NCBI RefSeq assembly: GCF_900141795.1
Contig: NZ_FSRE01000003.1
Coordinates: 310,001-374,000, forward strand
Length of the DNA stretch: 64,000 nt
DNA from: Sulfurivirga caldicuralii
GTDB lineage: Bacteria; Pseudomonadota; Gammaproteobacteria; Thiomicrospirales; Thiomicrospiraceae
Direction of reading: 5' to 3'
This document shows, piece by piece, positions 8,579 to 18,935 of the stretch. Made by a program: the position numbers and the translations under genes. Below the pieces are notes generated by a model that was not told where the DNA came from, searched no databases, and saw nothing but the letters and a program-made list of their open reading frames with translations. Numbering within the stretch: the first letter of the stretch is position 1; every line of letters starts with the position of its first letter.

Positions 8579-9898
8579 TCAATAGCTGTGCGCGCCATGG
8601 GCACCCAGGCTCATGGTGTATTGCAGATACACCTGATCATCCGCCTTCCCACTGGATTCGTCGCGGTTGAACTGCAGGCGCACGCGGCTGAACTCGCTGT
8701 TGCTGTAATCCAGCATCACGCTGCTGCGACGGGGTGTTTTACCTTCCGCATCCAGCGCCGTTCCCTGCAATGCTGTCGGCACCTTATCCGGCGTCAACTC
8801 ATCGTAGCGGGCGCCGACACGCCAGCGCGGCATGAACTGATAGACGGCCTGCGCATACCAGCCCTTGCGGTGCAGATCGACCTTGCCCAGGCCATCATAG
8901 GTGCCCTTTTCGTTGTCCCAGAAATACTCCGCCTGCAGCTTTAAGTTGCGCACGGTGGTATTGCCATTGGGCGCCCACTTCCACACAAAATCCACTACAT
9001 TGACGCTGTTTTCGCCGGTAAAGATCAGATCATCCGTTTCGCGTTCCTTGGCGTCCCCATGAAGATGACCAAGTCCCAGCTGCCAGCTGGAACTCAGGCC
9101 CACATCACCGCCCAGCTTGGCAAACAGGGTATAGGTGCCCTGCCCGTCGTGGGCTGCTCCGGCGACGGGATAGCTGTCGCCGCGGAACACTTCGCCGCCG
9201 ATCAGCAGATAGGTGTCGGTGGGTGCCAGCCAGGTCAGCTGTACCCCATCATCCGCATACTGGCCCGCGAAGAAGGCGCGATAAACCAGCGGCTCATCCA
9301 CGAAGTCCCACACATGGCTGTGCTGGCTGTTGAGATAGCCGATGCCCGACTTGAAACGACCGAACTTGCCGGTCAACCCTGCCGGCAATGCCAGGGTCTG
9401 AATATAGGCCTCTTCCAACTCCACCTCGTTTTCCGGCGTCAGCGCAGCAGTAAGCTGACCGTAGAACCAGTTATCCACCGTAGCGGACAAGGTCAGCTCA
9501 GATTCACCCAACGAAAAACCCCGGCTGCCAGGGCCCACTTCTTCATCCCCCAGCACAAACCCCGCCAGGCGATAGTCTTCCGGATCCTTGCTCAGATTGG
9601 CATAGGTGCCTGTCAGAACGGCACTGATGGCCGGATTGAAACCGTTCGCTCGCGTAGTATCTCCAGCGGGTGCAGGCGTCACAGGTGCGGCAGCCACAGC
9701 AGCCTTGGATTGGGCGGCCGCCTGCTTTTTCAATGTTTCAATCTGCTGCTGCATGGCCTGCAGCTGCGCTTGATAAGTCTGCTGCAACTGCTTGAGCTGG
9801 GCTTCCAGCTGCTGCAGGCGCTGCTGTTCAGTCGTGTCAGCTGCATGGGCACTGGTGGCCAAGGCCAATGCCACAGCCAGATAATGTTTTTTAAACAT
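8579..9898 (-). CDS. Outer-membrane porin with N-terminal coiled coil, metal-uptake operon
   Basis: The 439-residue protein has a signal peptide (ALATSAHA), a Gln-rich coiled coil (about residues 24-62, QQLEAQLKQLQQTYQAQLQ), then a beta-barrel. The coiled coil recalls trimeric porins that anchor to the periplasm. The C-terminal end has a short His tail (GAHGAHSY), unusual for a porin and suggestive of metal contact. It lies directly upstream of the binding protein gene, consistent with bringing metal across the outer membrane (inference). Confidence 0.8.
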   Translation of the reverse strand: MFKKHYLAVALALATSAHAADTTEQQRLQQLEAQLKQLQQTYQAQLQAMQQQIETLKKQAAAQSKAAVAAAPVTPAPAGDTTRANGFNPAISAVLTGTYANLSKDPEDYRLAGFVLGDEEVGPGSRGFSLGESELTLSATVDNWFYGQLTAALTPENEVELEEAYIQTLALPAGLTGKFGRFKSGIGYLNSQHSHVWDFVDEPLVYRAFFAGQYADDGVQLTWLAPTDTYLLIGGEVFRGDSYPVAGAAHDGQGTYTLFAKLGGDVGLSSSWQLGLGHLHGDAKERETDDLIFTGENSVNVVDFVWKWAPNGNTTVRNLKLQAEYFWDNEKGTYDGLGKVDLHRKGWYAQAVYQFMPRWRVGARYDELTPDKVPTALQGTALDAEGKTPRRSSVMLDYSNSEFSRVRLQFNRDESSGKADDQVYLQYTMSLGAHGAHSY

Positions 9899-10018
9899 GG
9901 GATAACTCCTGTTCTGTTTTTATTAATTCAAGTCAATGCACACTACAAACCCTTGAACAGGAAAAAAACCTGATTCGATAGGCTTGCATTGTTTAAGGAT
10001 CAAAATTGGGAAAGCGAT

Positions 10019-10312
10019 TTAAAACAGAACAGGCGGTGCGCGGGGGTTGCCGTCAAAGCGAAAAAAATGTGAAAACAGCGGAAAGAAAAGCGGGGGATTC
10101 AGCCGCTGCCATGACAGGCTGACAAGCGTCCAATGAAAGGCAAGCGCCTCGGATGAGGCGTGCAGGGTATTAGCGAATTGAGCAATGAGGCAGTGATCGT
10201 CGCCATCCAAGCCGAGATGCACTTCATCGTGCACCACCACGATGGACTGGGCCAGCACGACAGCCAATGCCAGCAGTGCGGCCAGCCATGGTGCCTGTAT
10301 TCCGTGCTTCAT
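10019..10312 (-). CDS. Small exported or membrane protein, possible metal binder
   Basis: A 97-residue product has a hydrophobic N terminus (LAALLALAVVLAQSIVVVH) and a His/Asp-rich middle (HDEVHLGLDGDDHC) followed by HAS and FHW. It resembles the short DUF2946-like proteins found beside metal transporters, but the match is not firm. It is 120 bases upstream of the porin gene on the same strand and probably heads the metal operon. The role might be metal buffering or regulation in the periplasm. Confidence 0.55.
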   Translation of the reverse strand: MKHGIQAPWLAALLALAVVLAQSIVVVHDEVHLGLDGDDHCLIAQFANTLHASSEALAFHWTLVSLSWQRLNPPLFFPLFSHFFRFDGNPRAPPVLF

Positions 10313-10450
10313 CCCAACTCGCTTCGCTCAATCTCGACCGCGGGATTATAACCACAGCCCCCGGAGACAGGAAGACGGCAGACGCAAGATACCTGCCCCA
10401 CGCCATGCCCATATGGCTTGCGCCCAACCGCAAGGATTCAGGCGCCGCTG

Positions 10451-10611
10451 CTATCCCGTGGTGGAGGTGAGCGCCAGCGGCGCCAGCAGCAGCCAGGCGG
10501 CCATGCCCAGCGTGACATAGGGCTTTTCCAGCACCTGTGCGGGCAATTCATTGAGCAGAGATTCAGTTCAAACGCCAGCAGGTGCAGCGTGGCGTAGAAA
10601 AAGGCCAGCAG
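10451..10611 (-). pseudogene. msrQ remnant (heme-binding subunit of methionine sulfoxide reductase)
   Basis: The minus strand reads RLLAFFYATLHLLAFELN and, after a one-base shift, LLNELPAQVLEKPYVTLGM, AAWLLLAPLALTSTTG and stop. MsrQ proteins carry exactly this order (LLAFFYA.LHLL, KRPYIT.G..AFLLLLPLALTST), so this is a fragment of msrQ with a frameshift and no 5' or 3' remainder. Its 5' side is fused to a transposase fragment at the shared RLL. No msrP is present. Confidence 0.75.
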
Positions 10612-10773
10612 CCGCGCCGCCTCTTTTTGGGTCAGCCGTTTCTCGGTCCATCCCGTATAGGCTTCTTCGAATCGCATTTTCCGGATCTCCTGTAGCAGTT
10701 CTATCCGTCTCATAGCTCACCTCCTTGGTGATCATGAAACCGGACAAATCACGTGCTACAAGTCCGGACAGTT
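10606..10773 (-). mobile_element. IS remnant: transposase N terminus and left end
   Basis: The frame starting at 10713 reads MRRIELLQEIRKMRFEEAY and TEKRLTQKEAARLL, the helix-turn-helix start of a transposase class usually filed as ISNCY. After about 36 codons it runs into msrQ sequence. A good ribosome site (AAGGAGG) precedes it. Upstream, two direct copies of CCGGACA (10740-10746 and 10764-10770) probably mark the IS end. The catalytic part is absent, so the element is dead. Confidence 0.75.
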
Positions 10774-10846
10774 TATTTGCTCCCAACATATAAGTGATTG
10801 TCAGTAAAGGTTTTTTAGAGAAAAACCATGCTGGATAACTTGTAAA

Positions 10847-12505
10847 TCAACGATGATTGATAAAAATGGCTGAGGGTACTCCGCTGGCGCGATTGGGTTT
10901 GGCACCCACATGAACCTGTTCAAAACCCTGCCGCTGCCAGAACCGCTGCAAGCACGCTTCTGCGGCACAGCTGACGGAAACAAAATCCACCGGCGCCAGC
11001 AATACCGCCTGCACCAGCTGGCTGCCAATGCCCTGCCCCTGTAGCGCAGGATGTACGGCGATGCGGGTAATGCGCAGGCTGCGCTGGCGCAGCCAAAGCG
11101 AATCATCACGGAGCTGCGCCAGCCGCTGCGCCACCAGATGGCCGCGCACATGCCCTTCCACTGCATCCAGTCCGCCCTCCTCCAATGCCCATACGGCACC
11201 CACCACCTGACTCGCTCGCCACGCCAACCATACATGCTGCCCCGGCGCGTCCAGCAGCTGCAGGAGATCACGCGGGCGCGTCTGATAATGGGCCGTGCGC
11301 AACAGCGCCCAGAGGTGCGGCAACAGACGCATGTCATCCCGATTCCAGGGCACAATGCTGACCCCATCGCCGCACGGCGCCTCTGGGAGTTCGGCATGCA
11401 GCAGAAGGGTCTGATCGAGTATCCGCTCCAGCGCATCATCGGCTGACCAGCGGGTAGGCGTATTCAATTCAAACGTGCGCAGCACGCGCCCTGCGGGAAT
11501 GTGCTGATTCAGTTTGAGACGCAGCCCCTGCCCTGCGCCTTCATAGCCCTCGTCCGTGCTGGCCATGATAATGGGTGCAGGCGTCAACAGCAGCCGCGCC
11601 AGCACCGGCAGGGTCAGCCGCGCCGCCTCATCAATCAGCAGCAGATCACACGATGGGGATGTAGCCAGAAAGGTATCCGGCGCCATGATTTTCAATTCTG
11701 GAAGGGGGGTCCCCGACTTTTTCAACGGCACATTTTTCGCGGTTGCGCCAGTGCCTGCCTGCCAGGCGTTTCGGGCGGTTTTTTGCCATCCCAGTGCCTG
11801 CAGGCGGTTAAGAAAGGTGCGCAGCGCCGCGGGATGATTGCTGAGTAGGATCGTTCGGGCGGGCCGGGCAGCCTGCACCAGCTCGGCCAGTAGCGTGCTT
11901 TTGCCGCGACCACGGCGCCCGCGGATCAGCCAGATATCCGAGTCATTGAGGGTATGCAGCGCAGCCAGCACCTGCTGCTGATCATAGGTCAGCCCTTCAG
12001 GTCGTGGTTGAGGGGTACAGGTGGGTAGAGAAGGTAGTTCAGATAGTGAGCCCCGATAATGTTGCCACGGCTGGCCAAGCCAGGCGGCCAGGCGACTTTT
12101 GATCGGCAGCCGCTGGCCGGCACTCAGCCAGCGTTGCAGGGCCTGGTTGGATTGCTGCGACCAGTTCGGCGGCGTGAGCAACAGGCACACACCGCCGGCC
12201 TGTAGCGTAGCGCTCAGGGCCAGCAACATGTCCGGGTCAAAGCCGCTGAAGCCATCAACGATCAGCCCCTGCCATTCGCTACCCAGATAATGCTGCGCCT
12301 GATTGGGATACACCTGCACCACACCGTCTGGCACATGCAGGGGGGATACCCCGCCGCTGTCGAGCCAGAGCCACTGCGCTGGCTCAGTAAGCGCATCGAT
12401 CGCAGCTTGCAAAGCGCCCGGCTCATCGGCCAGCCACAACAGGCTGCGTTGACGACCGGCATGCAGGCGTTTCCTTGCCTGCTGCAGCCAGGCGTTCAGA
12501 CTCAT
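10847..12505 (-). CDS. tmcA: tRNA(Met) cytidine acetyltransferase, C-terminally short
   Basis: TmcA acetylates the wobble cytidine of elongator tRNA(Met) using ATP and acetyl-CoA. Present are the N-terminal domain, Walker A GRRGRGKST (about 196-204), Walker B-like LLIDEAA (289-295) and a GNAT acetyl-CoA motif (VHPALQGQGIGSQL). The protein stops right after the GNAT domain at 552 residues; E. coli TmcA has 671, so the tRNA-binding tail is missing. An IS remnant begins 75 bases downstream, which could explain the loss. Between the helicase motifs there is a stretch of about 25 extra residues ([19 protein letters not shown]) encoded by the dispersed element. The ATG overlaps the stop of the upstream lipoprotein gene (ATGA). 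Function is uncertain. Confidence 0.85.
   Translation of the reverse strand: MSLNAWLQQARKRLHAGRQRSLLWLADEPGALQAAIDALTEPAQWLWLDSGGVSPLHVPDGVVQVYPNQAQHYLGSEWQGLIVDGFSGFDPDMLLALSATLQAGGVCLLLTPPNWSQQSNQALQRWLSAGQRLPIKSRLAAWLGQPWQHYRGSLSELPSLPTCTPQPRPEGLTYDQQQVLAALHTLNDSDIWLIRGRRGRGKSTLLAELVQAARPARTILLSNHPAALRTFLNRLQALGWQKTARNAWQAGTGATAKNVPLKKSGTPLPELKIMAPDTFLATSPSCDLLLIDEAARLTLPVLARLLLTPAPIIMASTDEGYEGAGQGLRLKLNQHIPAGRVLRTFELNTPTRWSADDALERILDQTLLLHAELPEAPCGDGVSIVPWNRDDMRLLPHLWALLRTAHYQTRPRDLLQLLDAPGQHVWLAWRASQVVGAVWALEEGGLDAVEGHVRGHLVAQRLAQLRDDSLWLRQRSLRITRIAVHPALQGQGIGSQLVQAVLLAPVDFVSVSCAAEACLQRFWQRQGFEQVHVGAKPNRASGVPSAIFINHR
11704..11722 (-). repeat. Dispersed GTCGGGGAC element, copy 2 (inside tmcA)
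   Basis: The element lies in the coding strand of tmcA and is translated. Homology with the bioD copy goes well beyond the core: both read CAGGCAC(C/T)GG, then ACCG and A-rich DNA, then GCCG(T/C)TGAAAAAGTCGGGG, about 60 bp in all (roughly 11704-11763). The encoded peptide GTGATAKNVP is absent from the family consensus. Confidence 0.9.
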
Positions 12506-13041
12506 TCAAGCCGTCCGTACGGCCCCAGAATGGTATTGATACGTGCCGGATCGGGCCGCCAGCTGTCGGGGGCATCCTGCGGATCGCCATCGCTGAGCCG
12601 TCCGGCACAGGTAAGGCGCAGCACATTCGGTTGCCGGGGACTGTGCAGGTAAAGATGCACGGCATCCATGGTCTGAGGCCGCTCCTGCCCTCCAAGCGCC
12701 AGCGCCACGCCGCCCTTCCACAGTGCGGCCAGCTGCACACCCGGACGCACCGCCACCTCCATTTCATCCAGCTGAACGCGGGTGATGGCAAAGGTATCGG
12801 GCTGGACGGTTGTGGCCGTTTCCTTCAGGGTGCGCACTTCCAACGCACACCATGGTGCATACCAGTCCACCGCCATATAGGGCTTGGCGACACCCTGCTG
12901 AAAGAAGGTGCGTGTCGTGCCGGCAGCAATGGCCACAGGCTTCTCAAGCATGAAATGCTTGATGCCCGCATAGGGACGGGGGGACGTGCTCTGGCACCCC
13001 GCCAGTATCAGCGCGGCTAGAAAAAGGGTTAACAAGCGCAT
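12502..13041 (-). CDS. Putative lipoprotein of unknown function
   Basis: The 179-residue product begins with a lipoprotein signal peptide with lipobox LILAGC, so it should be acylated and held in the envelope. The start at 13041 follows GGAG at a nine-base spacing; an upstream in-frame start lacks one. The rest shows mixed strands (KHFMLEKPVAIAAGTTRTFF) and no motif I recognise. It overlaps tmcA by four bases (ATGA), although the products seem unrelated in role. Confidence 0.65.
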   Translation of the reverse strand: MRLLTLFLAALILAGCQSTSPRPYAGIKHFMLEKPVAIAAGTTRTFFQQGVAKPYMAVDWYAPWCALEVRTLKETATTVQPDTFAITRVQLDEMEVAVRPGVQLAALWKGGVALALGGQERPQTMDAVHLYLHSPRQPNVLRLTCAGRLSDGDPQDAPDSWRPDPARINTILGPYGRLE

Positions 13042-13084
13042 AATGCATGACTCCGTTTGTGACAACTTTCATCATAGCAAAACG

Positions 13085-13117
13085 AAAAAACCCCGCGCCC
13101 TTTCGGGCTGCGGGGTT
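13085..13117 (-). terminator. Intrinsic terminator of groES-groEL
   Basis: On the minus strand an inverted repeat AACCCCGC..GCGGGGTT with inner stem GCCC/GGGC is followed by TTTTTTCG, 27 bases after the groEL stop. Confidence 0.9.
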
Positions 13118-13143
13118 CGCGTTGAAGCAACGAGGAGGCTTGA

Positions 13144-14793
<1,650 letters not shown>

Positions 14794-14815
14794 TTAGCTG
14801 TGGAATTCCGTTGGA

Positions 14816-15103
14816 TTACTCGATGATGGCCACGATGTCGTCTTCACGCATCACCAGCAGCTCTTCGCCGTCCACGGTGATGTCCTGACCGGCATACTTG
14901 CCAAACAGCACGGTATCGCCCACTTTTACACTCATGGGGATGGTCTGACCATTGTCAGCCACCTTGCCGGGGCCTACGGCCACCACTTCACCCTTCAGGG
15001 GTTTTTCCTTAGCCGTATCGGGCAGCACGATGCCGCCTGCAGTGACTTCTTCCTCTTCCATGCGACGGATAATGACGCGATCGTGCAGAGGTTTAACAGC
15101 CAT
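14816..15103 (-). CDS. groS: Co-chaperonin GroES (10 kDa)
   Basis: This 95-residue protein caps the GroEL ring. It starts [19 protein letters not shown] and contains the GroEL-binding mobile loop ([15 protein letters not shown]). The start at 15103 is fixed by AAAGGAG seven bases upstream; the open frame continues further but those codons are the leader with the operator. It is the first gene of the heat-shock operon. Confidence 0.98.
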   Translation of the reverse strand: MAVKPLHDRVIIRRMEEEEVTAGGIVLPDTAKEKPLKGEVVAVGPGKVADNGQTIPMSVKVGDTVLFGKYAGQDITVDGEELLVMREDDIVAIIE

Positions 15104-15156
15104 AGTTCCACTCCTTTGTTTGAATTCGGTTCCGGTAATTGACTCAAGCGCTGCTG

Positions 15157-15183
15157 TTAGCACTCCCCGGACGAGAGTGCTAA
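15157..15183 (-). promoter_or_regulatory. CIRCE operator (HrcA site) of groES-groEL
   Basis: A perfect CIRCE element, TTAGCACTC-N9-GAGTGCTAA, lies 54 bases before the groES ATG. It binds the HrcA repressor, which therefore should exist elsewhere in the genome. It begins two bases after the -10 box, so repressor binding blocks initiation, and it also lies in the 5' leader of the mRNA. Confidence 0.97.
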
Positions 15184-15185
15184 CA

Positions 15186-15213
15186 ATTGTAGCCAGCACT
15201 CACAGCGTGTCAA
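15186..15213 (-). promoter_or_regulatory. Sigma-70 promoter of groES-groEL
   Basis: On the minus strand, -35 TTGACA (15208-15213) and -10 TACAAT (15186-15191) are 16 bases apart and sit directly upstream of CIRCE. A vegetative promoter under HrcA fits; no sigma-32-type sequence was needed or seen. Confidence 0.9.
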
Positions 15214-15342
15214 CTATCCAATGGGGATGAAAAAACAGCTTTCAAGAGGTCAAAACCACTTTTTCAAGGCAAGCTGGCAACTTGAGCGTCATCAACGGTA
15301 GCATGCCAATAAAGCACCCCCGTCAAGCTGCGGGTGCTGAGC

Positions 15343-15852
15343 ATGTACAGCGCCATTGCAGTCACTCTGATCATTTGTTCAATGGCTGCCTGCCAAATCC
15401 ACCTTGCAGCAGGAACAGGCACGGATCGTTTCTATCAAACCTTTCCCGCCTAATCGCTACGACGCACGCTTCATTAATGACGATGGCAGGCAGCTCAGCT
15501 GCGCGGAAAAAAGCGTTGCGCGCCTGGCCGCCCGTGCCCGTAAACCGTTGCCCTGTCGATACCCTTGCCGCACATGTTGAGTGAACCGGTGACTGTGCTC
15601 CACAATGGCCAGGACGTCCATGAGGCCAGGCAGAGGGAGCAGGTTTTGCCCGATATAGTGCCTTACGCCGGGCGCAGCTCGGGCTGCTGATCGTGGCGCT
15701 GATTCTGGTCGGGTTTGCCGTCCACTACTGGCGCAAGCCAGCTATCTGATTCCGAAGGGAATGGAACAGAACAACAAAGCGTGCGAGATTACCGCTGGGC
15801 AGATGTGAGCGAAGCGTTTCTGAAACGGCTCACCCCCAATCCGGACGCCTAG
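15343..15852 (+). pseudogene. Decayed locus, unrecognised gene(s)
   Basis: This stretch has protein-like pieces in changing plus-strand frames: a lipoprotein-like start at 15343 (MYSAIAVTLIICSMAAC), a stretch RYDARFINDDGRQLSCAEK, a hydrophobic helix (LGLLIVALILVGFAVHYW) and a final YRWADVSEAFLKRL ending at 15852. Stops and frame changes separate them, so no single product can be made. It converges on the RND pump gene. A hairpin AGCACCC/GGGTGCT lies just before it (15313-15338). The identity is unknown and the pieces might come from more than one gene. Confidence 0.35.
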
Positions 15853-18800
15853 GCGCGCATCTTCTCACCGGCCAACTGCTCGTACAGACTGAGCAGCACC
15901 GGCACCACCAGCAGGATCAGCAGCGTGGAGGCCATCAGACCAAAGGCGATGGCAGTGGCCATGGGGATAAGGAACTGCGCCTGCAAGGACTTTTCAAACA
16001 GCAGCGGCAGCAACCCGCCGATGGTGGTGAGCGAAGTGAGCAGCACCGCGCGCACCCGCTGCACGGAGGCCTCTTCCAGTGCCTGCTGCACCGCCATGCC
16101 CTTTTGGCGCAACTGCTTGTAGAAAGTCACCAGAATAATGGAGTCGTTGACCACGATCCCCGCCAGCGCAAAGAAACCGAACAGGGACAAAATGGTCAGG
16201 TCCAGCCCCATGACCCAGTGGCCGAAAATCGCACCGATCAGGCCAAATGGGATCGCCATCATCACCAGCAGCGGCCAGCCGTAGCTGGCCAGCACCCAGG
16301 CAAGAATCAGATAGATCAGCGCCAGCCCCACCAACATGCCGATCTTCATGTTCTCCAGCGTTGCCTTCTGGTCGCGGGCGCGCCCCTGCTCGCTGAACTT
16401 CACCCCATATTCCTGCGCCAGCTGCGGGAACAGCGTCTTTTCAAACTGCGCACGCAGGGCATTGGCATTGTTGCGCGTATGATCCACATCTGCCCGCACG
16501 GTCACACCCAGGCGGCCATCCACATGGCGCAATACCTCAAAGCCCTGCTTCTCTTCGATGTGGACCAGCTGATCCAGTGGCGCCCAGCCCTGCGGCGTCC
16601 TGATCTGCAGCGCGCGCCAGGTGGCCAGCTCGGTGCGCTGCGCCTGCGGCAGCTGTACGCGCAGCTCCACCTCGTCCTCGCCGTGGGTAAAGATCTGCAC
16701 CAGTCTGCTAGCAAAGGCGGACGAAAGCTGGGCTGCGAGATCCTCCACTGTCATGCCCAGCGCCTGCGCCGCGGGCGTCAGATGCAGCACCCACTGCACC
16801 TTGCCAAAGGGCAGGTCATCTTCGATGGCATACACGCCCGGCTGCTCGGAGAGCGCCTGCTGCAGGCGCAGGGACGCCGCCTTCAATTTCTCCAGCGGGG
16901 CGCCGTACATCTGCACCTCGAAATCCGCGCCCTGTGGCCCCATTTTGGGCGTGGCAATGATCAGACTGTCCAGTCCTGGCGGCTCCGGCCCAATGCGCTT
17001 GCGCCACTCTTCGATAAAGGTGGTGTTGCGCGTCTGGCGCTGGTCGGAATCCACAAACTCCAGATCCACCGTCGCGTAGTGCTGACCGGTCGCCGCACGG
17101 GTCTTGTTCAGGCGCAGAATCGCCACCTTGAGCATGCCCGGCTCCAGCGCATCGGCAGTATCCAGCGCCGCCTGACGTACCCGCTGCGCATAGGCCTGCG
17201 TATCCTCCGCAGGCGTCCCGGCAACAAACTGAATGTAGGCACTCACCTTGTTGGACTCGGGTGAGGGGAAGAAGGTAAACGGCACGCGCCCGCCCGCCAG
17301 CAGGCCGATGGCGAGAATCATCAGCCCCAGCGTGGCGCTGAGCACGAGGGCGCGGTTGGCCAGCGCCCAGCGCACCACTGCACGGAACCACACAAAACGA
17401 AAATGGTCGATGCCTCGTTCCAGCTTCTGGCGAATGGGATTGGGCTTTTGGGGGTCGATTTTGGCCAGTGCATGACGCAGGTGCCCGGGCAGCACCAGAA
17501 AGCTTTCCAGCAGCGAGGCCGCCACCACCGCCACCATCACCATGGGAATGGGTTCGAGAATGTTGCCCATGGTGCCTGTGAGCATCATCAGCGGCAGAAA
17601 CGCCGCAATGGTCGTCAGACTGGCGGCGGTGACCGGCGCGGCCATGCGGTGGGCGCCCCCTTCGGCGGCCTGAAGCGGCGGCTCGCCCCGCTCATAGTGG
17701 GCCAGTGCGTCCTCGCCCACCACGATGGCATCATCCACGATAATCCCCAGCGCCATAATGAGCGCGAACAGGCTCACCATATTGATGCTGCCACCGGTGA
17801 GCCACATGATCGCCAGCGTGGCGGCAAAACTGGTGGGGATACCCACCGCCACCCAGAAGGCCACCCGACCGTTCATGAAAATGAACAGCACTGCCAGCAC
17901 CAGCAGGAGGCCCCCCAGACCATTGTTGACCAGCAGCATGATGCGCTGCTTGACCAGACTCCAGGTTTCGTCGTGGATCACCAGCTTCATGCCCTGCGGC
18001 AGTTCGGCACGGGCCCGCTGCAGCCAGTCATAGACGATTTTGGCCGACTTGAGGGTGTTGCCGTTTTCCGAGCGCTGCACCTCAAGCGTTACGGCACGGG
18101 CCTGCCCCAGCCACTCCAGCGGCGCCGAGGAGGAGACCGCCCAGCGCGCCGTGCCGATATCGCGCAGGCGCAGATCCGGCACATCCGCTGTCGGCACGGA
18201 CAGGTTGGCCACTGCCGTGGGCGATTCGCGCTTTTCGCTGAAGCGCAGGTCGCGGGCGCTCTCCCGCTCGCCCACGCTGCCCAACGGCAGGTCCCGGCTC
18301 TGGCGGGCGATCAGGCTGCCCCACTGAGGCAGCGTCTGATCTGAGCGAATCAGGTTTTCCTGCGGGATTTCCACCCGCAGGCGCAGATCCGGCAGACCGG
18401 AAAAGATCACCCGATCCACGCCCGCATCCAGCAGCTCCCGCTCAAAGCGCTGCGCCCAGGCACGCAGCGCCATCAGGTCGCCCTGCTCGCTCACCAGCGT
18501 GATCTTGGCGATGCGCTCGTAGCGCTGCACATGCTCGATCACCGGCTTTTGCGCATCCTCGGGCAGGTTGCGCAGCGCAGTAACCTTCTGGCGTACCCGT
18601 TCCAGCGCCTCGATCATATTGGTGCCGTCCAGATACTTAAGCATGATCACCGCCATGCCTTCCGACGAGGTGGAGCTCATCTGATCCAGTCCATCTTCCG
18701 TGCGCAAGGCGCGCTCAATGGACCGGGTAATGCTGCGCTCCACATCCTCCGCATTAGCGCCCGGCCAGATCACCCTGATCTGGATCATCTCCAGCTGAAA

Positions 18801-18935
18801 GTTGGGAAAGAACTGTACATTGAGCTTCATCAGCGCCACGGCACCCAGCAGCAGTATGATGATCATGGTCAGGTTCGCCGCCACAGGATGGCGGGCGAAG
18901 GCGCCAATCAGGCCATGGGAGTGAACCTTAGCCAT
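15849..18935 (-). CDS. RND family efflux transporter, inner-membrane pump
   Basis: The 1028-residue protein has the AcrB/HAE architecture: helix 1, a large periplasmic domain, a block of helices with the proton-relay aspartates (IIVDDAIVVGEDA), a second periplasmic domain and a second helix block (GIVVNDSIILV). It would export lipophilic or toxic compounds with the membrane-fusion protein encoded just upstream (8-base overlap). No outer-membrane channel gene is adjacent, so a TolC-like protein must be supplied elsewhere. The substrate is unknown. The sequence appears intact. Confidence 0.93.
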   Translation of the reverse strand: MAKVHSHGLIGAFARHPVAANLTMIIILLLGAVALMKLNVQFFPNFQLEMIQIRVIWPGANAEDVERSITRSIERALRTEDGLDQMSSTSSEGMAVIMLKYLDGTNMIEALERVRQKVTALRNLPEDAQKPVIEHVQRYERIAKITLVSEQGDLMALRAWAQRFERELLDAGVDRVIFSGLPDLRLRVEIPQENLIRSDQTLPQWGSLIARQSRDLPLGSVGERESARDLRFSEKRESPTAVANLSVPTADVPDLRLRDIGTARWAVSSSAPLEWLGQARAVTLEVQRSENGNTLKSAKIVYDWLQRARAELPQGMKLVIHDETWSLVKQRIMLLVNNGLGGLLLVLAVLFIFMNGRVAFWVAVGIPTSFAATLAIMWLTGGSINMVSLFALIMALGIIVDDAIVVGEDALAHYERGEPPLQAAEGGAHRMAAPVTAASLTTIAAFLPLMMLTGTMGNILEPIPMVMVAVVAASLLESFLVLPGHLRHALAKIDPQKPNPIRQKLERGIDHFRFVWFRAVVRWALANRALVLSATLGLMILAIGLLAGGRVPFTFFPSPESNKVSAYIQFVAGTPAEDTQAYAQRVRQAALDTADALEPGMLKVAILRLNKTRAATGQHYATVDLEFVDSDQRQTRNTTFIEEWRKRIGPEPPGLDSLIIATPKMGPQGADFEVQMYGAPLEKLKAASLRLQQALSEQPGVYAIEDDLPFGKVQWVLHLTPAAQALGMTVEDLAAQLSSAFASRLVQIFTHGEDEVELRVQLPQAQRTELATWRALQIRTPQGWAPLDQLVHIEEKQGFEVLRHVDGRLGVTVRADVDHTRNNANALRAQFEKTLFPQLAQEYGVKFSEQGRARDQKATLENMKIGMLVGLALIYLILAWVLASYGWPLLVMMAIPFGLIGAIFGHWVMGLDLTILSLFGFFALAGIVVNDSIILVTFYKQLRQKGMAVQQALEEASVQRVRAVLLTSLTTIGGLLPLLFEKSLQAQFLIPMATAIAFGLMASTLLILLVVPVLLSLYEQLAGEKMRA

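Noticed and set aside
15282-15584. 100-codon plus-strand frame
   Set aside because: It crosses the frames of the decayed locus and has no motif; treated as part of degenerate DNA.
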